A stretch of 64,000 bases of DNA. Source: Streptomyces tibetensis (GTDB lineage: Bacteria; Actinomycetota; Actinomycetes; Streptomycetales; Streptomycetaceae). Every line of letters starts with the position of its first letter. Position 1 is the first letter of the stretch. The stretch covers positions 186,001 through 250,000 of the forward strand of contig NZ_SZVW01000001.1 in the NCBI RefSeq assembly GCF_007655005.1. Reading direction: 5' to 3'. The notes under the pieces are model-generated. The model was not told the origin of the DNA, searched no databases, and worked only from the letters and a program-made list of their open reading frames with translations. Position numbers and translations under genes: made by a program. Positions 16,366 through 25,674 of the stretch are shown piece by piece.

Positions 16366-18054
16366 ATGTCCCCACACAGACGATCCCTGCGGCTGTGGTC
16401 GGGTGCCGCCACGGCTGCCCTGGCCCTTTCTGTCACGACCGTCGGCCAGGCGAGCGCCGCCGACGTCAACAACGCCAGGAACGCCGGCTTCGAGTCGGGC
16501 CTGAGCGACTGGACCTGCTCGGCGGGCAGCGGCACGACGGTCCCCTCCCCCGTCCGCACCGGCACGGCCGCGCTGCGGGCGACCCCCTCGGGGCAGGACA
16601 ACGCCCGGTGCTCCCAGACCGTCCGGGTGATGCCCGACTCGACCTACACGCTGGGCGCCTGGGTCCGGGGCGGGTACGCCTACCTCGGCGTGACGGGCAC
16701 CGGCACGACGGACGTGTCCACCTGGACGCCCGACTCCTCCTCCTGGAAAGAGCTGTCGACCACCTTCACCACGGGCTCCTCGACCACCTCGGTGACGGTG
16801 TACACGCACGGCTGGTACGGGCAGGCGGCCTACTACGCGGACGACGTGTCGGTGTTCGGCCCCGACGGCGGCGGGGGCACGGACCCGGGCCCTACGATCC
16901 CGTCCACGCCGGACGGCCTGAAGGTCTCCGGCACCACGTCCTCCTCGGTCTCCCTGGCGTGGAACACGGTCTCCGGAGCGACGGGTCACACCGTCTACCG
17001 CGACGGCACGAAGGTGACGGCCGTCTCCGGCACCTCGGCGACGGTGACCGGGCTCGCGGCCTCGACGTCGTACTCCTTCCAGGTCACGGCGACCAACGGG
17101 GCCGGTGAGTCGCCGAAGTCGGCGGCAGTGACCGGCACCACGAACAAACCGAACGGCCCGGGTCCGGCGCTGCCCGAGCACGCGGTGACCGGCTACTGGC
17201 AGAACTTCGACAACGGGGCGACCGTCCAGCGCATCTCCGACGTCCCCGCCGCCTACGACATCATCGCGGTGGCCTTCGCCGACGCGACGGGCACGCCCGG
17301 GGCGGTGTCCTTCACCCTGGACTCGGCCGGGCTGAAGGGCTACACGGCCGAGCAGTTCAAGGCGGACGTGAAGGCGAAGCAGGCCGCGGGCAAGAAGGTC
17401 GTCATCTCGGTCGGCGGCGAGCGCGGCACCGTGTCGGTCAACGACGCGGCGTCGGCGACGAACTTCGCGAACAGCGTGTACTCCGTGATGCAGGCGTACG
17501 GCTTCGACGGCGTCGACATCGACCTGGAGAACGGCCTGAACGCGACGTACATGACGCAGGCGCTGCGCGCCCTGTCGGCGAAGGCGGGCCCCTCGCTCGT
17601 CCTCACGATGGCACCGCAGACGATCGACATGCAGTCCACGTCCAACGGCTACTTCCGGACCGCGCTGAACGTGAAGGACATCCTCACGGTCGTCAACATG
17701 CAGTACTACAACAGCGGTTCCATGCTCGGCTGCGACGGCAAGGTCTACAGCCAGGGCTCGGTCGACTTCCTGACGGCCCTGGCCTGCATCCAGCTGGAGA
17801 ACGGCCTCGCCCCGTCCCAGGTGGGTCTGGGCCTGCCCGCCTCGACACGCGGGGCGGGCAGCGGCTACGTCTCGCCGACGGTGGTGAACAACGCCCTGGA
17901 CTGCCTGACCAGGGCCACCGGCTGCGGCACCTTCAAGCCGCCGCGGACGTACCCCGGCCTGCGCGGTGCGATGACCTGGTCGACCAACTGGGACGCCACG
18001 GCGGGCAACGCCTGGTCCAACGCGGTGGGACCGCACGTGCACGGGCTGCCGTAA
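16366..18054 (+). CDS. Secreted GH18 chitinase with CBM and FnIII domains
   Basis: A 562-residue secreted enzyme that hydrolyses chitin. A signal peptide (about residues 1-31, cleavage near QASA-AD) is followed by a carbohydrate-binding module (about 33-165), a Gly/Pro linker, a fibronectin III domain (about 180-260) and a GH18 catalytic domain (about 272-562). The catalytic signature DGVDIDLE places the acid at Glu388, with D381, D384 and D386. ATG 16366 is chosen because the signal peptide starts there and the promoter sits directly upstream. It is transcribed alone, and the two DasR-like repeats suggest control by N-acetylglucosamine supply. Confidence 0.95.
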   Translation: MSPHRRSLRLWSGAATAALALSVTTVGQASAADVNNARNAGFESGLSDWTCSAGSGTTVPSPVRTGTAALRATPSGQDNARCSQTVRVMPDSTYTLGAWVRGGYAYLGVTGTGTTDVSTWTPDSSSWKELSTTFTTGSSTTSVTVYTHGWYGQAAYYADDVSVFGPDGGGGTDPGPTIPSTPDGLKVSGTTSSSVSLAWNTVSGATGHTVYRDGTKVTAVSGTSATVTGLAASTSYSFQVTATNGAGESPKSAAVTGTTNKPNGPGPALPEHAVTGYWQNFDNGATVQRISDVPAAYDIIAVAFADATGTPGAVSFTLDSAGLKGYTAEQFKADVKAKQAAGKKVVISVGGERGTVSVNDAASATNFANSVYSVMQAYGFDGVDIDLENGLNATYMTQALRALSAKAGPSLVLTMAPQTIDMQSTSNGYFRTALNVKDILTVVNMQYYNSGSMLGCDGKVYSQGSVDFLTALACIQLENGLAPSQVGLGLPASTRGAGSGYVSPTVVNNALDCLTRATGCGTFKPPRTYPGLRGAMTWSTNWDATAGNAWSNAVGPHVHGLP

Positions 18055-18069
18055 CCGGGAGCGACATCA

Positions 18070-18102
18070 CCGGTGGGGTGGGGAGGCCCCTCACCCCACC
18101 GG
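18070..18102. terminator. Bidirectional stem-loop terminator
   Basis: CCGGTGGGGTG (18070-18080) pairs perfectly with CACCCCACCGG (18092-18102) around an 11-base loop. It lies between the convergent chitinase gene and the minus-strand gene ending at 18091, and overlaps the latter's stop codon. Confidence 0.75.
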
Positions 18103-18558
18103 CCGGTAGTGGCCCAGCACCCACGCCAGCTGCGGGAACCACTCCTGGAGCCGCGACCGGGACTTGGCCTCCACCACGCACTCGAAGAACCGGCCGTCCA
18201 CGTGGATCACGGCGACCATCAGCGCCTTGCCGCTCGGGCTCGCCTGGTAGTGGACGCTGCGGATCTCGGGCCAGCGGAACTCGATCGACAGACCCGACGA
18301 CTCGAAGGCCACGCCCGAGGCGTCGACGACGACCGCGTTGCGCTTGTCGACGGCGAGGAAGTCCGGGCCCTCCGCCGCCGGCTGCGACGGAGCCGGGGCG
18401 TACGCCTGCTGCGGCGCCTGGGCGTACGGCGGGGGCTGCTGCGGGGCCGGGGCGTACGGCGGGGGCTGCTGCGGGGCCGCGTGCGGGGGCGGCGCCGGCG
18501 CGTACTGCGGCGGGGGCGGGCCGAAGCCGGGGCCGGGGGGTGGGTACTGCTGGCTCAT
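18091..18558 (-). CDS. Pro-rich small protein with PH-like domain (paralogue A)
   Basis: A 155-residue protein. Residues 1-60 are a Pro/Gln/Ala/Tyr-rich tail with repeated PPPYAPAPQQ units. Residues about 65-155 form a compact domain with FRWPEI and a C-terminal helix SRSRLQEWFPQLAWVL. The same pattern ([22 protein letters not shown]) recurs in the protein at 25671-26225, so the two are paralogues. The fold resembles bacterial PH-like domains, which is inferred from pattern only. No signal peptide is present. Function unknown. Confidence 0.65.
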   Translation of the reverse strand: MSQQYPPPGPGFGPPPPQYAPAPPPHAAPQQPPPYAPAPQQPPPYAQAPQQAYAPAPSQPAAEGPDFLAVDKRNAVVVDASGVAFESSGLSIEFRWPEIRSVHYQASPSGKALMVAVIHVDGRFFECVVEAKSRSRLQEWFPQLAWVLGHYRPVG

Positions 18559-18632
18559 CCGTCGGGTCCTCGGTCCTCGTGCTCGCCGGCAACGTCTCGG
18601 TACTTCGGTGAGCCATTCTCCCTGTCCCCGCC

Positions 18633-19949
18633 CTAGAAGAAGTCCCCCCACGGCTGGTCCCAGATCTGCTTCACGCACAGGATCAGGAACAGCAGGCCGG
18701 CGACGGCGAGCATGATGTTGCTGAGCGGGCCGTTGCGCCACTCCCGGGGCGTGCGGGAGGAGTTGAGGAGCCAGATCAGGGTGCCGGCGAGGAAGGGCAG
18801 GAACGCCGCGCCGAGGACGCCGTAGATGATGATCAGGCGGAAGGGCTGACCCTCGAAGAGCAGGATCATCGGCGGGAAGGTCAGCCAGAGCAGGTAGGCG
18901 CGGAACGGCCAGGAACGCTCGCGTGTCCCCGAGGCGACCTCCTCGCCCTTGGCCTGGCCCGTGCCCGACAGCCGGGCCACGAAGTCGGCGAACATCAGGC
19001 TCACGCCGTGCCAGACGCCGATCAGCGAGGTGAAGGACGTGGCGAAGAAGCCGATCAGGAAGAACTTCGCCGTGGCCGAGCCGTACTCCTCCTCCAGGAT
19101 GTCGCCCAGCTGGATCAGTCCCTTGTCACCGCTGGCGATGGCGACGTTCGCCGAGTGGAGCATCTCCGCGCCGACGAACAGCATGGCGATGACGAAGATG
19201 CCGGTGGTGGCGTAGGCGACGCGGTTGTCCAGGCGCATGACCTTCATCCAGCCGGTGTCGGTCCAGCCCTTGGCGTTGACCCAGTAGCCGTAGGCCGCGA
19301 GCGTGATGGTGCCGCCCACACCGCCGATCAGTCCCAGTGTGTTGAGGATCGAGTCCTTCTCGTCCGGCAGTACCGGCAGGAGTCCGGCGAGGGCGTCGGG
19401 GATGTTCGGCGTGACCCGGATCGCCAGGTACACCGTCACCACGAACATGACGCCCACCAGGACCGTCATGACCTTCTCGAACACCGCGTACTTGTTGAAC
19501 CAGACGAAGACCAGGCCGACCAGACCACAGGCGATGCCCCACCACTTGAGGTCCATCACGTCGGGGAACAGCGCCTGCAGCGGCAGCGCGCTCGACGACA
19601 TCGCCGCCGCGCCGTAGACGAAGCCCCAGACCACGACGTAGACCGCGAAGAACCAGGTGGTCCAGCGGCCCAGGCTCGCCCAGCCGTCGAACAGGGTGCG
19701 GCCCGTGGACAGATGCCAGCGGCCCGCGGCCTCGGCCAGGGAGATCTTCACCAGACAGCCGATGATCGCGGCCCACAGGAGGGTGTAGCCGAAGTTGCTG
19801 CCCGCGATCAGCGTGGCGACCAGGTCACCGGCGCCGACGCCGGTCGCCGCGACGACGATGCCCGGGCCGATGTACTTCCAGCTCGCTTTCCGGGGCTGTG
19901 GGGGGTGGGTGGCCTCGTTCTCGGTGGTGTTTTCCGTGGTGTCCGCCAT
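18633..19949 (-). CDS. Nramp-related metal transporter lacking canonical motifs
   Basis: A 438-residue membrane protein with about 11 helices of the Nramp (SLC11) fold. ATG 19949 is preferred over a TTG at 19985, which would add 12 residues. The first helix has TGVGAGD where classical Mn/Fe Nramps have DPGN, and the sixth-helix region reads GAEMLHS where MPH is expected. These changes remove the usual transition-metal ligands, so the substrate may be Mg or another cation, as in Nramp-related Mg transporters, or no metal. It is apparently a single-gene unit. Confidence 0.8.
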   Translation of the reverse strand: MADTTENTTENEATHPPQPRKASWKYIGPGIVVAATGVGAGDLVATLIAGSNFGYTLLWAAIIGCLVKISLAEAAGRWHLSTGRTLFDGWASLGRWTTWFFAVYVVVWGFVYGAAAMSSSALPLQALFPDVMDLKWWGIACGLVGLVFVWFNKYAVFEKVMTVLVGVMFVVTVYLAIRVTPNIPDALAGLLPVLPDEKDSILNTLGLIGGVGGTITLAAYGYWVNAKGWTDTGWMKVMRLDNRVAYATTGIFVIAMLFVGAEMLHSANVAIASGDKGLIQLGDILEEEYGSATAKFFLIGFFATSFTSLIGVWHGVSLMFADFVARLSGTGQAKGEEVASGTRERSWPFRAYLLWLTFPPMILLFEGQPFRLIIIYGVLGAAFLPFLAGTLIWLLNSSRTPREWRNGPLSNIMLAVAGLLFLILCVKQIWDQPWGDFF

Positions 19950-20051
19950 GATGGTCAAGAAATCCCAAAGGAGCCCGCGGGACAAGAGGGCCTGACCGGA
20001 TCTTCACGCGATGCCCGTAGGACACCCGGCCCGGTCAGGCCCGGCGGAGCG

Positions 20052-20537
20052 CTACGGCCGTCGCCGACCACAGCCGTCCGCCCCGCACGTGCCGAGCTCG
20101 AACCACACGGTTTTGCCCGGCCCGTCCCGGTGGCAGCCCCAGCGCTGGGCGAGCGCGTCCACCAGGAACATTCCACGGCCGCTCTCCCCCGTGCCCGCGT
20201 CCAGTACCCGCGGCACACGGCGTTCGGTGTCGGCGACCTCGCAGCGCAGGAGGCCGTGCGCGGCGAAGAGGGTGAGCCGGAAGGGGCTCCGGGCGTGCAC
20301 TACGGCGTTGGTGGCCAGTTCACCGACGAGCAGTTCGGCCACTTCCGCGACGTCACCGCGCTCGGCGAGCCCCCAGCACTCCAACTGCCTGCGGACCTCC
20401 GCACGTGCCTCACGGACGGCGGAGGGCCGGGGTGCGTACTCGACCCTCAGATGCCCCGCTCCCAACGGTGGTTGCGGGAACGGGCCGTAGTGGGCGTCGG
20501 GGTCGGGGAGGTGGTGCCGCCCGGAGAGTTGCAGCAT
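20052..20537 (-). CDS. RsbW-like anti-sigma ATP-binding protein
   Basis: A 161-residue HATPase_c protein of the serine-protein-kinase anti-sigma type common in Streptomyces. The N-box ELLVGELATNAVVHA is near residues 68-82 and the G-boxes include the ESGRGMFLVD stretch. Such proteins bind alternative sigma factors or phosphorylate anti-anti-sigma factors. It lies 81 bp downstream of the MEDS-HATPase gene in the same orientation, so a joint stress-signalling role is likely. Its sigma partner is not identifiable here. Confidence 0.85.
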   Translation of the reverse strand: MLQLSGRHHLPDPDAHYGPFPQPPLGAGHLRVEYAPRPSAVREARAEVRRQLECWGLAERGDVAEVAELLVGELATNAVVHARSPFRLTLFAAHGLLRCEVADTERRVPRVLDAGTGESGRGMFLVDALAQRWGCHRDGPGKTVWFELGTCGADGCGRRRP

Positions 20538-20618
20538 GGGTCCAGGGTGATCCCCTCAGGCGCTCCCGCGCATGGGGAGTACTACCCGATCCCCTACCTG
20601 CTTGTGCAGGTGAGGGGG

Positions 20619-21518
20619 TCACGCGTACTGGAGACGGACCGTCGCTCCGTCGGCGTCGTCGCGGATGTCCACGTAGGCGCAGACCTGACGCGCGTACCAC
20701 AGCCCCGGTCCCGGTTCCGGGCCGGCGGCCGGCGGGACGAAGCCGGCGAGCGCGTCGTCGAGGCGGTGGGCCGAGCGCAGTTCGCAGACGCAGCCGGGAG
20801 CATCGCCCCACAGCAGGAGGTCACCGTCGAGGGGCGCGAGGGCCGCGGCGCTCTCCGCCACGGCGGCGGCGAACAGCTCCGCGTCCGCGGCGGGCAGCCC
20901 CCGCCCCACGGCCCAGCTCTGCACGGCCGCGCCGTGCGGCTCCGACAGGCGCAGCGCACCGGTCGGCGGCAACGGCAGCGGTACGGCGTCGAGTTCGGCC
21001 GCGAGCCGCAGCGGCTCCTCGTACACCTCGGTGTCGGGGTGGGTGCGGCGGGCCGCGGCGACGACGGCGGGCCCGGCGGTGCGGGTGTCGTAGGCGCACA
21101 GGGCGGTCGTGGCCATGGGGGCGAAGAGGAGGTTGGCGAGGGCCTCGTAGCGGATCCACTCGGTGGTCTCGCGGGCGGACCGGCCGGCGCGGCCGCTCCA
21201 GACGGGCTCCATGACGAGGTGGAGCCGGCCGCCGGGTCCGGCGTGCGCCGCGAGGTACGCGGCGGCCCGGGCGACGGCGTTGGCGGCGGAGCCGGTGTAC
21301 CAGTCGGTGTGCGGGATGCAGGTGACGTCCTTCGCCCCGGAGCCGAGGGCGTCACGCAGGAGGTCCAGGTGGTGCGGGGCGGCGATGGCCACCGGCGGCG
21401 GTTCGCCGGAGGCGTCGAGGCCCTCGCCGAGGAAGGGCAGGGCGGCGGCCAGGAAGCCGTCGTCGGAGTCGAAGACGGCCATGCGGTGGTCGAACGGGCT
21501 GATTTCTCCGGTGGTCAC
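20619..21518 (-). CDS. MEDS-domain RsbA-type anti-sigma regulator
   Basis: A 299-residue cytoplasmic protein. The N-terminal half (about residues 1-170) matches the MEDS (DcmR sensory) domain, with FDSDDGFLAAALPFLGEGL near the start. The C-terminal half is a reduced HATPase-like domain ending in YVDIRDDADGATVRLQ. This layout is typical of proteins annotated as RsbA-family regulators. GTG 21518 overlaps the stop of the LuxR-STAND regulator as GTGA, linking the two. It may integrate a ligand signal with a sigma switch. No ligand is known. Confidence 0.8.
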   Translation of the reverse strand: MTTGEISPFDHRMAVFDSDDGFLAAALPFLGEGLDASGEPPPVAIAAPHHLDLLRDALGSGAKDVTCIPHTDWYTGSAANAVARAAAYLAAHAGPGGRLHLVMEPVWSGRAGRSARETTEWIRYEALANLLFAPMATTALCAYDTRTAGPAVVAAARRTHPDTEVYEEPLRLAAELDAVPLPLPPTGALRLSEPHGAAVQSWAVGRGLPAADAELFAAAVAESAAALAPLDGDLLLWGDAPGCVCELRSAHRLDDALAGFVPPAAGPEPGPGLWYARQVCAYVDIRDDADGATVRLQYA

Positions 21519-24046
21519 GTGATCCCCTCGGGTGGATGGGTGCGGGTGGGGGCGGGGCAGCGCTGGGCCGTCACCCAGGCGGCGATCTGGCTGCGGTTGC
21601 TGAAGCCGAGCTTGCCGAGGATGCGTTCCACATGGCCCTCGGCGGTGCGGCGGGCGATCACCAGGCGGTCGGCGATCTGCTGGTTGGCGAGCCCTTCGGC
21701 GACGAGCTGGGCGACCTCGGCCTCACGGCGGGTCAGACGGACCGTGCCGTCGTCGTGCGGGAGGGCGGTGGCGATGGCGGGTTCCGTGGGGTGCGGGCGG
21801 CCCGGCTCCTGGAGCTCGTGGCCGGCCAGTTCCGCGAGCCCCAGGGTTGCGCCCCGGCGGTGGGCCCGCTCGAACGCCTCGCGTCCGAGGGCCCGGCCCG
21901 CCCGCTCCTCGCTGTCCCGGCGTACGGAGTTGAGGGTGTGGGAGCCCCAGCGGCCGGTGTCGATGTCGGCCCAGACGCGGTCGGCGCCGCCCAGCAGCAC
22001 GGCGGCGTGCTCGTCGTCGCCGCGTGCGGTCGCGATCGACGCGAGCAGATCGAGGGTGAGGGCGATGCCGATGACGTCGTGGACGGCGAGTTTGAGCCGC
22101 AGGGCCTCCCTGGCGTGCCGTTCGGCCCGGGGCCAGTCGCCGCGCACGGTGTGGGCGAGGGCGAGGATGCGCAGCACGTAGGACCGGACCCACTGTTCGC
22201 CGTGCCGCTCGCACAGGGCGAGGGCCCGCTCGCAGACCTCGACGGCCCGTTCGGCCTCGCCCAGGTAGCCCAGCGCGCAGGCGAGTTCGACCTGGTCGAG
22301 GCCGGCGAGGCTGAGGTGCTGGCCGGGCACGGGGCCGCGGGCGACGGTGCTCTCGAAGTGCCGCAGCGCTCCGGGCAGGTCGTCTGTGAACAGCCGGATG
22401 ACGCCGATGACGTACTCGGCGTGCGCGGCCTCTGCGTCGTCGCCGAGGGCGCGGGCGAGGGCGAGGGCATCGGTGGCGTGGCGGCGGCCCCGGGGGAAGT
22501 CCCGGGTGGCGGCGGCCAGCAGCCCCGCGACCCACAGGCCGCGGGCCCGTTCCCGGGTCGGTCCGGGGGCGGCGGTCAGGGCCCGGTCGAGCCAGTACAG
22601 GCCCTCGCGGGAGGCGCCGCAGGCGTGCCAGTGGAACCAGAGCGTGCCGGCGAGACGCAGTCCGGCGACGGCTTCGCCGGGGGTGGAGAGGCTGAAGTCG
22701 AGGGCGGCGCGGAGGTTGTCCCGGTCGGCGCGCAGCCGGGCGACCGTCTCCGGCTGCCCGGGCCCGAACCAGCCGCGTTCGCACTCCTCGGCCCGACGCG
22801 CCATCCAGTCGCGCTGCCGCCGCCGGGCGGCCTCCTCCTGCCCGGCGCCCCGCCGCAACTGCTCCAGCCCGTACTGCCGCAGGGTGTCGAGCAGCCGGTA
22901 GCGCACACCGCCGGGCCCGGGCTCCCGGCAGAGCACGGACTTGTCCACGAGTCCGGCGACGGCCTCCAGGACGTCGTCCGTGCGCAGGCCCGGGGCCGAG
23001 AGCAGGGTGATGGTGCCCGTGGGTGCTGCCGTCGACCGGGGCTGTGCACCGGAGTCCTCCTGGAGCCGGGCCGGCAGTACGGTCGGTGTCGTGTGCGGTG
23101 GTCGCGCCCTTTCCCCCGCCGGCCGGGTGTCGCCCTCGAGGGCGGCGTCCGCGCACACCGACTCCGCCGTCTCCAGGTCGAAGCTGCCCGGCAGGACCGA
23201 CAGCCGGGCCCACACCGTCTGCTCGGGGACGGTGCACAGGTCGTGGCTCCAGGCGACCGCCGCGCGCAGGGTCTGGTGCCGGGGCAGCGCCGCGGGGCTG
23301 CCGGTGGTGAGGAAGCGGTAGCGGTCGTCGAGGCGGTCCAGGAGCTGGTCGACGTCGAGGACCCGCATGCGGACGGCGGCGAGTTCGATGGCCAGGGGCA
23401 GACCGTCCAGGCGGTGGCACAGCCGGGCGACGGAGGCGCGGTTGGCCGGGGTGAGGCGGAAGCCGGGGACGACGGCGGCGGCCCGGTCGCTGAAGAGCCG
23501 GAGGGCGGGGTAGCCCTCGGCGGCGGACAGGTCGCCGTCCGGGTCGGGTACCGGCAGCGGACGTACCTCCAGCAGGTGCTCCTCGGTGAGACCGAGCCGG
23601 TGCCGGCTGGTGGCGAGGATCCGGACGCCCTCACAGCCGTGCAGCAGGGCGGCGGCGAGCCGGGCGCACGCGTCCGCCAGGTGCTCGCAGTTGTCGACGA
23701 CGAGGAGCAGCCGCCGGTCCCGTACCTGCTCGACGAGGGCGTCCAGGGGCGGCTGGGCGGAGCGGTCGTGGAGACCGAGCGCGTCGGCGACGGCGAGCGG
23801 GACGAGGGCCGGGTCGTGCAGTCCGGACAGGTGTACGTAGCGCACGCCGTCCCGGAAGGCGCGCTGCACCCGGGCCGCGATGCGTGCGGCGAGCCGGGTC
23901 TTGCCGACGCCGCCCGGTCCGGTCAGTGTCACCAGGCGTGCGCGGGCGAGCAGCTCACGGCCCTGGGTCAGTTCGCCACGCCGGTCGACGAAGCTGGTCG
24001 TCTCGGCCGGCAGGTGGTGGTCCCGTCGTGGCGCTGATCCGCCCAT
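21515..24046 (-). CDS. LuxR-family STAND regulator with NB-ARC and TPR-like domains
   Basis: An 843-residue transcription factor. An NTPase module begins with Walker A GPGGVGKT at residues 43-50, followed by VVDNCEH Walker B and winged-helix regions. A helical TPR-like region spans about 420-740, and a C-terminal LuxR helix-turn-helix about 770-825. A low-complexity insert occurs near residues 300-355. AGAGGA precedes ATG 24046. Such proteins couple ligand and ATP binding to promoter activation. It heads an operon with the MEDS and RsbW-like genes. Confidence 0.88.
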   Translation of the reverse strand: MGGSAPRRDHHLPAETTSFVDRRGELTQGRELLARARLVTLTGPGGVGKTRLAARIAARVQRAFRDGVRYVHLSGLHDPALVPLAVADALGLHDRSAQPPLDALVEQVRDRRLLLVVDNCEHLADACARLAAALLHGCEGVRILATSRHRLGLTEEHLLEVRPLPVPDPDGDLSAAEGYPALRLFSDRAAAVVPGFRLTPANRASVARLCHRLDGLPLAIELAAVRMRVLDVDQLLDRLDDRYRFLTTGSPAALPRHQTLRAAVAWSHDLCTVPEQTVWARLSVLPGSFDLETAESVCADAALEGDTRPAGERARPPHTTPTVLPARLQEDSGAQPRSTAAPTGTITLLSAPGLRTDDVLEAVAGLVDKSVLCREPGPGGVRYRLLDTLRQYGLEQLRRGAGQEEAARRRQRDWMARRAEECERGWFGPGQPETVARLRADRDNLRAALDFSLSTPGEAVAGLRLAGTLWFHWHACGASREGLYWLDRALTAAPGPTRERARGLWVAGLLAAATRDFPRGRRHATDALALARALGDDAEAAHAEYVIGVIRLFTDDLPGALRHFESTVARGPVPGQHLSLAGLDQVELACALGYLGEAERAVEVCERALALCERHGEQWVRSYVLRILALAHTVRGDWPRAERHAREALRLKLAVHDVIGIALTLDLLASIATARGDDEHAAVLLGGADRVWADIDTGRWGSHTLNSVRRDSEERAGRALGREAFERAHRRGATLGLAELAGHELQEPGRPHPTEPAIATALPHDDGTVRLTRREAEVAQLVAEGLANQQIADRLVIARRTAEGHVERILGKLGFSNRSQIAAWVTAQRCPAPTRTHPPEGIT

Positions 24047-24232
24047 GATCAGCCAGTCCTCTGAAAGGGTGTAGGTCCGGGGATCCGGACACTCCGGCTC
24101 CGTGTGCGCGGCCCCTCACTCTGGCGAAGTCGCGTACATATATGCACGCCGGGGCCACACCTGCGGGTGCACTTCGGCTGTGACACCTCGACCGCGACAC
24201 CACGCGCGTACACTGCGCGGCCGCTTTCAGTC

Positions 24233-24260
24233 TTGACCTGCTCATGCCATTAGCAGAACG
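24233..24260 (+). promoter_or_regulatory. Candidate promoter and operator for M14 peptidase gene
   Basis: A -35-like TTGACC (24233-24238) is followed after 18 bp by AACGAT. Within the spacer, CTGCT (24238-24242) and AGCAG (24252-24256) form an inverted repeat. The site is 60-90 bp before ATG 24322 in a divergent region of 275 bp. The -10 match is weak, so this is tentative. Confidence 0.35.
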
Positions 24261-24321
24261 ATATGCGCCACCCGCACCTGTACGTCGCACGGAACAACCC
24301 CACCTCCCACAAGGAGATTTC

Positions 24322-25674
24322 ATGCGACTTCGCACACGAGGCCCCGGTGCCCGCACCGGCAGACGCACCGCCGCACTCGCCGGGCTCCTCGCCCTCGCCC
24401 TCGCGGCGCCCCTGTCCGCGACGACCGGTGACGCCACCGCCGACAGCGCCCGCAAGCCGGCCGCCTCGGCGGACGACATCCGGCAGTACGAGATCCACCT
24501 GCGCTCGACGGCTCAGGACCGCACGGCACTTCAGCGCACGGGCGTGACCGTGGACGAGGTCCACGGACACGGTGTCGTGGTCTCCGGCCGGGCCGGCCAG
24601 ATCAAGAGGCTGCGCAACCTGGGGTACGAGGTCACCCCGCTCGGCGCCGTGCCCGACCGGTCCGCCGGCGCGGACGACGTCCGGCTCCTCGACTTCCCGT
24701 CGGCCGACTCGAAATACCACAACTACGCGGAGATGACGAGCGAGATCAACTCGATCGTCTCGGCCAACCCGTCCATCGCGAGCCAGCGCGTGATCGGCAA
24801 GTCCTACCAGGGCCGGAACATCGTCGCCATCAAGATCAGCGACAACGTGGGCACCGACGAGTCCGAGCCGGAGGTGCTGTTCACGCACCATCAGCACGCC
24901 CGCGAGCACCTGACCGTCGAGATGGCGCTCTATCTGCTGCGCGAGCTGACCTCCGGCTACGGCTCCGACTCACGCGTCACCGGCATGGTGAACAACCGCG
25001 AGATCTGGATCGTCCCGGACATCAACCCGGACGGCGGCGAGTACGACATCGCCACCGGCTCGTACCGCTCCTGGCGCAAGAACCGGCAGCCCAACTCCGG
25101 TTCGTCGTACGTCGGTACGGATCTGAACCGCAACTGGGACCACCGCTGGGGCTGCTGCGGCGGCTCCTCGGGGTCGACGTCCTCGGAGACGTACCGGGGT
25201 CCGGCCGCGGAGTCGGCGCCCGAGGTGAAGGTCGTCTCCGACTTCGTGCGCAGCCGGGTCGTCGGCGGCAAGCAGCAGATCAAGGCGGGCGTCGACTTCC
25301 ACACCTACAGCGAGCTGGTGCTGTGGCCGTTCGGCTACACGTACTCCGACACCACGACCGGGATGACCGCGGACGACAACGCGGCGTTCAAGGCGGTCGG
25401 GCGGAAGATGGCCGCGAGCAACGGCTACACGGCGGAGCAGTCCAGCGACCTGTACATCACCGACGGGTCGATCGACGACTACCTCTGGGGCGCGCACAAG
25501 ATCTTCGCGTACACCTTCGAGATGTACCCCCGGTCCGGTGGGGGTGGGTTCTACCCGCCCGACGAGGTGATCGAGCGGGAGACCTCCCGTAACCGCGACG
25601 CGGTGCTCCAACTGCTGGAGAACGCCGACTGCATGTATCGGTCGATCGGTAAAGAAACCCAGTACTGCGGTTAG
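24322..25674 (+). CDS. Secreted zinc carboxypeptidase (M14)
   Basis: A 450-residue secreted metallopeptidase. A twin-Arg-containing signal peptide (about residues 1-40) leads into a propeptide-like segment (about 50-125) and the M14 domain. Zinc ligands H192 and E195 lie in HQHAREH. The substrate-binding TDLNRNW, the [11 protein letters not shown]is and the catalytic Glu in YTFEMYP are all present. AAGGAG precedes ATG 24322. It probably trims C-terminal residues from extracellular peptides. Its stop codon interlocks with the stop of the convergent gene. Confidence 0.93.
   Translation: MRLRTRGPGARTGRRTAALAGLLALALAAPLSATTGDATADSARKPAASADDIRQYEIHLRSTAQDRTALQRTGVTVDEVHGHGVVVSGRAGQIKRLRNLGYEVTPLGAVPDRSAGADDVRLLDFPSADSKYHNYAEMTSEINSIVSANPSIASQRVIGKSYQGRNIVAIKISDNVGTDESEPEVLFTHHQHAREHLTVEMALYLLRELTSGYGSDSRVTGMVNNREIWIVPDINPDGGEYDIATGSYRSWRKNRQPNSGSSYVGTDLNRNWDHRWGCCGGSSGSTSSETYRGPAAESAPEVKVVSDFVRSRVVGGKQQIKAGVDFHTYSELVLWPFGYTYSDTTTGMTADDNAAFKAVGRKMAASNGYTAEQSSDLYITDGSIDDYLWGAHKIFAYTFEMYPRSGGGGFYPPDEVIERETSRNRDAVLQLLENADCMYRSIGKETQYCG

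Noticed and set aside
19008..22181. 1057-codon plus-strand open frame
   Set aside because: It spans several well-supported minus-strand genes and the encoded protein is a low-complexity Gly/Arg/Ala sequence without domains.
21536..24037. 833-codon plus-strand open frame
   Set aside because: It lies opposite the LuxR-STAND regulator, whose Walker A and helix-turn-helix are on the minus strand.
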